Assembly: GCA_004299215.1 (NCBI GenBank)
Contig: SCTD01000024.1
Coordinates: 1 to 9,292, forward strand
Length of the DNA stretch: 9,292 nucleotides
DNA from: Frankiales bacterium
Lineage (GTDB): Bacteria > Actinomycetota > Actinomycetes > Mycobacteriales > SCTD01
Direction: 5' to 3'
Shown piece by piece: positions 6,473 to 9,292 of this stretch. Each line of letters opens with the position of its first letter. Positions within the stretch are counted from its first letter, which is position 1. The notes beneath the pieces are model-generated. The model saw nothing but the letters and a program-made list of their open reading frames with translations. It had not been told where the DNA came from and did not search any database. The position numbers and the translations under genes are program-made.

Positions 6473-8998
6473 CAGGTCGGCGTCGCTCGGCAGCAGCGGC
6501 GAGTGCGGCAGCACGCGCACGCTGTAGCCGAAGGAGCCGGCCCGCTCGAGCGGCACCGTCCCCTCGAAGCGTCGCAGCCCGTCGTCGCCCACACCTGCGT
6601 CGACGAGCACGACGGCCGTCGGCGACTGCAGCTCGTCGGCCTCGTCGACCCGGCCGTAGACGGCCTGCACGGTCACGTCGTCGGCCTGCAGCCCGCCGAG
6701 GTCGACGATGGCCCGGAGCTCGAGCACCGCTCCGACCTGCGGGGCGTCGCCGACGCCCGCACCCTCCACGTGCACCACCCGCACGCCCGGCCAGCGGCGG
6801 GTCACCTCGTCCCGCCACTGCGCGAGCTCCTTGGCCGGCGCGTAGCCGTTCGCGGCGAGCTGCCGCGAGGCGTCCGCCGCGGGCCGGTAGAGCTGGTGGA
6901 CGTAGTCGCGGAGCATCCGGCTGGCCAGCACCTTCGGCCCGGTCGTCTGCAGGGTGTGCCGGACCATGTCGATCCAGCGCTGCGGCACGCCACTGCCGTC
7001 GCGGTCGTAGAAGCGGGTGCGGACCTGCTTCTCGACGAGCTCGTAGAACGCGGCTGCCTCGAGGTCGTCGCGCCGGTCGGGGTCGGTGACGCCGTCGGCG
7101 GTGGGGATCGCCCAGCCGTTCTCCCCGTCGTACATCTCGTCCCACCAGCCGTCGAGGATCGAGAGGTTCAGGCCGCCGTTCAGCGCGGACTTCATGCCGG
7201 AGGTCCCACAGGCCTCCAGCGGCCGGAGCGGATTGTTCAGCCAGACGTCGCAGCCGCCGTAGAGGTAGCGCGCCATGCCGATGTCGTAGTCGGGAAGGAA
7301 GACGATGCGGTGCCGCACGTCGTGCTGGTCGGCGAACCGCACGATCTGCTGCACCAGCTCCTTGCCCCCGTCGTCGGCCGGGTGCGCCTTGCCGGCGATG
7401 ACCAGCTGGATCGGCCGGTCGGGGTCGAGCAGCAGCGCCTTGAGCCGCTCGGGGTCGCGCATCATCAGCGTGAGGCGCTTGTAGGACGGCACCCGCCGGG
7501 CGAAGCCGATCGTCAGCACCTCGGGGTCGAAGACCGACCCGGTCCAGCCCAGCTCGGCGTCGGTCGCCCCGCGCTGCAGCCAGGACGCCTTCAGCCGCCG
7601 CCGGACCTCCGCCACCAGTCGCTCGCGCAGCAGCCGGCGGGTGGCCCAGATGTCGGTGTCGGACACCTTGGCGATGTCCTCCCAGCCCTTCGCCTCGCTG
7701 CTGAGCTTGGGGTTGACCGTGTTGGCGAGCTCGAGGATCTCCCGGGACACCCAGGTCGGGGCGTGGACGCCGTTGGTGACCGACGAGATCGGCACCTCGC
7801 TCGGGTCGAAGCCCGGCCACAGGTCGGCGAACATCTGCCGGCTGACGATGCCGTGGAGCTTGGCGACGCCGTTGCGGCGCTGGGCCATGCGCAGTCCCAT
7901 GTGGGCCATGTTGAAGACGGCCGGGTCGGCTTCCTCGCCCAGCTCGAGGATCCGCTCGACGGGCACGCCCTCCACGGCGTTGTCGCCGCCGAAGTGCTTC
8001 TCGATCAGGTCGCGCGGGAAGCGGTCGATGCCCGCCGGGACGGGCGTGTGGGTGGTGAAGACGGTTCCGGCACGGACCGCCTCCTTCGCCTCGTCGTAGG
8101 CCAGGCCCCTCTCGACGAGCTCGCGGATCCGCTCGAGCCCGAGGAAGCCCGCGTGGCCCTCGTTGGTGTGGAAGACCTCGGGCTCGGGATCCCCGGACAG
8201 CCGGGTCCAGGCGCGGATGGCGCGGACTCCGCCGATGCCCAGCAGCATCTCCTGGTGCAGCCGGTGGTCGGTGCCGCCGCCGTAGAGCCTGTCGGTGACC
8301 TCGCGCTCCTCCGGGGCGTTCTCCTCCACGTCGGAGTCCAGCAGGAGCAGCGGCACCCGGCCCACCTGCGCGCGCCAGACGTGCGCGTGCAGGGTGCGGC
8401 CACCCGGCATCCCCACGGAGACGGTGACGGGCGAGCCGTCCTCCTCCTGGACACGCGTGAGCGGCAGCCCGTGCGGGTCGAGAGGGGGGTAGCGCTCCTG
8501 CTGCCAGCCCTCGGCGTTGAGCGACTGCTTGAAGTAGCCCGCCCGGTAGAGCAGCCCCACGCCGAGGATCGGCACACCGAGGTCGGAGGCCGCCTTCAGG
8601 TGGTCGCCGGCGAGGATGCCGAGACCGCCGGAGTACTGCGGCAGCACCTCGGTGATCCCGAACTCCGGCGAGAAGTACGCGATGCAGGCCGGGGCGCCCT
8701 CGATCGACTGGTACCACCGCGGCGTCGTGAGATAGGCCTGCAGGTCCTCGTGGAGCGCCGCGAGCTCGCCCAGGAACGCCTTGTCCTTCGCCAGCGCGGC
8801 GAGGCGCTCCGGGCTCACCTCGCCCAGCAGCCGGACCGGGTCGCGGTCCACGGCGTCCCAGACCTCGGGGTCCACCGAGCGGAACAGGTCGAGCGACTGC
8901 GCGTGCCAGGACCAGCGAAGGTTCATGACGAGCTCTGCGAGCGGAGCCAGCGGCTCGGGCAGGGCGAGGCGGACGGTGAACCGGCGGAGTGCTCTCAC
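6452..8998 (-). CDS. glgP: Alpha-glucan (glycogen) phosphorylase, GT35, actinobacterial type
   Basis: GlgP uses phosphate to remove glucose from the non-reducing ends of alpha-1,4-glucan chains, giving glucose-1-phosphate; it depends on pyridoxal phosphate and works in the cytoplasm. The chosen product has 848 residues. The first 100 or so (from VRALRRFTVRLALPEPLAPL) match the N-terminal DUF3417-like domain of this phosphorylase subgroup. The body follows with YSGGLGILAGDHLKAASDLG, the NEGHAGF motif, ARRVPSYKRL (phosphate/cofactor region) and EACGTSGMKSALNGGLN, whose Lys603 should bind PLP. The start is GTG at 8998, because the conserved N-terminus begins there and TAGGGT lies exactly 7 bp upstream, implying a leaderless mRNA. 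An in-frame ATG at 9118 would add 40 atypical Arg-rich residues and overlap glgE, so I reject it. It is convergent with glgX (10-bp gap) and divergent from glgE, as in Mycobacterium tuberculosis. Confidence 0.96.
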   Translation of the reverse strand: MRALRRFTVRLALPEPLAPLAELVMNLRWSWHAQSLDLFRSVDPEVWDAVDRDPVRLLGEVSPERLAALAKDKAFLGELAALHEDLQAYLTTPRWYQSIEGAPACIAYFSPEFGITEVLPQYSGGLGILAGDHLKAASDLGVPILGVGLLYRAGYFKQSLNAEGWQQERYPPLDPHGLPLTRVQEEDGSPVTVSVGMPGGRTLHAHVWRAQVGRVPLLLLDSDVEENAPEEREVTDRLYGGGTDHRLHQEMLLGIGGVRAIRAWTRLSGDPEPEVFHTNEGHAGFLGLERIRELVERGLAYDEAKEAVRAGTVFTTHTPVPAGIDRFPRDLIEKHFGGDNAVEGVPVERILELGEEADPAVFNMAHMGLRMAQRRNGVAKLHGIVSRQMFADLWPGFDPSEVPISSVTNGVHAPTWVSREILELANTVNPKLSSEAKGWEDIAKVSDTDIWATRRLLRERLVAEVRRRLKASWLQRGATDAELGWTGSVFDPEVLTIGFARRVPSYKRLTLMMRDPERLKALLLDPDRPIQLVIAGKAHPADDGGKELVQQIVRFADQHDVRHRIVFLPDYDIGMARYLYGGCDVWLNNPLRPLEACGTSGMKSALNGGLNLSILDGWWDEMYDGENGWAIPTADGVTDPDRRDDLEAAAFYELVEKQVRTRFYDRDGSGVPQRWIDMVRHTLQTTGPKVLASRMLRDYVHQLYRPAADASRQLAANGYAPAKELAQWRDEVTRRWPGVRVVHVEGAGVGDAPQVGAVLELRAIVDLGGLQADDVTVQAVYGRVDEADELQSPTAVVLVDAGVGDDGLRRFEGTVPLERAGSFGYSVRVLPHSPLLPSDADLGLMASA

Positions 8999-9005
8999 CC
9001 GGGCG

Positions 9006-9011
9006 ACCCTA
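9006..9011 (-). promoter_or_regulatory. -10 box of a leaderless glgP transcript
   Basis: TAGGGT on the minus strand lies 7 bp before the GTG at 8998, so the transcript would begin at or beside the start codon. The same hexamer faces the hydratase gene at 2612-2607. The inverted repeat GTGGC-CCTC-GCCAC (9012-9025) lies directly upstream of the box, where a regulator could touch RNA polymerase. No clear -35 is visible. Confidence 0.5.
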
Positions 9012-9025
9012 GTGGCCCTCGCCAC
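9012..9025. promoter_or_regulatory. Inverted repeat next to the glgP -10 box
   Basis: GTGGC and GCCAC are perfect 5-bp arms around a 4-base centre, ending one base from the glgP -10 box in the 97-bp gap shared with glgE. Position fits an operator; the arms are short and GC-rich, so chance is possible. Confidence 0.3.
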
Positions 9026-9067
9026 CCGCGTGACCAGCCGGCGGGACACGCGCGGGGATGTTCCTCG

Positions 9068-9080
9068 CCAGGGAGCCTGG
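9068..9080. promoter_or_regulatory. Inverted repeat next to the glgE -10 box
   Basis: CCAGG-GAG-CCTGG has 5-bp arms around a 3-base centre and ends one base before the TACGGT box of glgE. It mirrors the repeat beside the glgP box, although its sequence differs, so one shared regulator is not implied. Confidence 0.3.
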
Positions 9081-9081
9081 G

Positions 9082-9087
9082 TACGGT
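9082..9087 (+). promoter_or_regulatory. -10 box of a leaderless glgE transcript
   Basis: TACGGT fits TANNNT and lies 8 bp before the ATG at 9096. No ribosome-site-like sequence lies at a useful distance (the nearest GGGAG is about 20 bp away), so a leaderless start is the simplest reading. Confidence 0.45.
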
Positions 9088-9095
9088 CGCGAACG

Positions 9096-9292
9096 ATGGT
9101 GGGACGGATAGCAGTCACAGGAGTCAGCCCGACGGTCTCGTGCGGTCAGTACCCCGCACGCGCTGTGACGGGGGAGACACTCGACGTCTCGGCGATCGTG
9201 TTCCGCGAGGGGCACGACGCCGTTGCGGCGGACGTGGTGGTGAAGGGACCCGACGGCAAGCGGCGTCCCTTCCTGCGCATGTCCCCCGGCGC
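9096..9292 (+). CDS. glgE: Alpha-1,4-glucan:maltose-1-phosphate maltosyltransferase, N-terminus only
   Basis: GlgE (a GH13 enzyme) transfers maltosyl units from maltose-1-phosphate to alpha-1,4-glucan and is the polymerase of the TreS-Pep2-GlgE-GlgB route from trehalose to glycogen in actinobacteria. Only 65 codons plus two bases fall in the window; the family is around 650-700 residues, so the catalytic domain is outside. The visible part is the beta-sandwich N-terminal domain: VGRIAV near the start, then VSPTVSCGQYPARAVTGE and VSAIVFREGHDAVAADVVV, typical of GlgE, where the REGHDAV block is especially characteristic. ATG at 9096 is used, with GTG at 9099 as the next possibility. Divergence from glgP supports the call strongly. 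treS, pep2 and glgB would be expected downstream but cannot be seen. Confidence 0.9.
   Translation, partial: MVGRIAVTGVSPTVSCGQYPARAVTGETLDVSAIVFREGHDAVAADVVVKGPDGKRRPFLRMSPG

Overview
The window is very GC-rich (well over two thirds G+C by eye, with G or C at nearly every third codon position). It carries gene families in an arrangement typical of Actinomycetota. The strongest pointer is glgP and glgE lying back to back, as in mycobacteria and many other actinobacteria. An actinobacterial-type EtfB and several start codons placed a few bases after a TANNNT hexamer (leaderless-style starts) agree with this. I cannot name the genus. No mobile element, phage gene, CRISPR array, tRNA or rRNA was seen.

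Layout. (1) 1-2567, minus strand, fatty-acid oxidation: an enoyl-CoA hydratase/isomerase family protein, a 178-bp gap rich in regulatory-looking structure, then etfB and etfA (etfA runs off the left edge and lacks its C-terminus). (2) 2623-4306, plus strand: a very acidic protein of unknown family, then an alpha/beta hydrolase. (3) 4330-6441, plus strand: the glycogen debranching enzyme glgX, only 23 bp after the hydrolase. (4) 6452-8998, minus strand: the glucan phosphorylase glgP, convergent with glgX at a 10-bp gap. (5) 9096-9292, plus strand: the first 65 residues of glgE, divergent from glgP across 97 bp.

How the genes fit together. The left part handles electrons and intermediates of acyl-CoA beta-oxidation: the hydratase acts on enoyl-CoA, and EtfAB carries electrons from acyl-CoA dehydrogenases toward the quinone pool. 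The right part is an alpha-glucan module. GlgP trims linear chains to glucose-1-phosphate, GlgX removes the short branch stubs GlgP leaves, and GlgE builds alpha-1,4-glucan from maltose-1-phosphate. Between them sit the two poorly understood genes, on the same strand as glgX and possibly in one transcript with it.

The core genes are ordinary. The points most worth a second look are the etfBA control region (a promoter-like pair with an inverted repeat inside it, followed by a leader with three mutually pairing segments, a four-codon mini-ORF and a possible Shine-Dalgarno-masking pairing), the unrecognised acidic protein, and the small inverted repeats beside the divergent glgP/glgE start signals. 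I found no convincing evidence of a wholly new multi-gene system.
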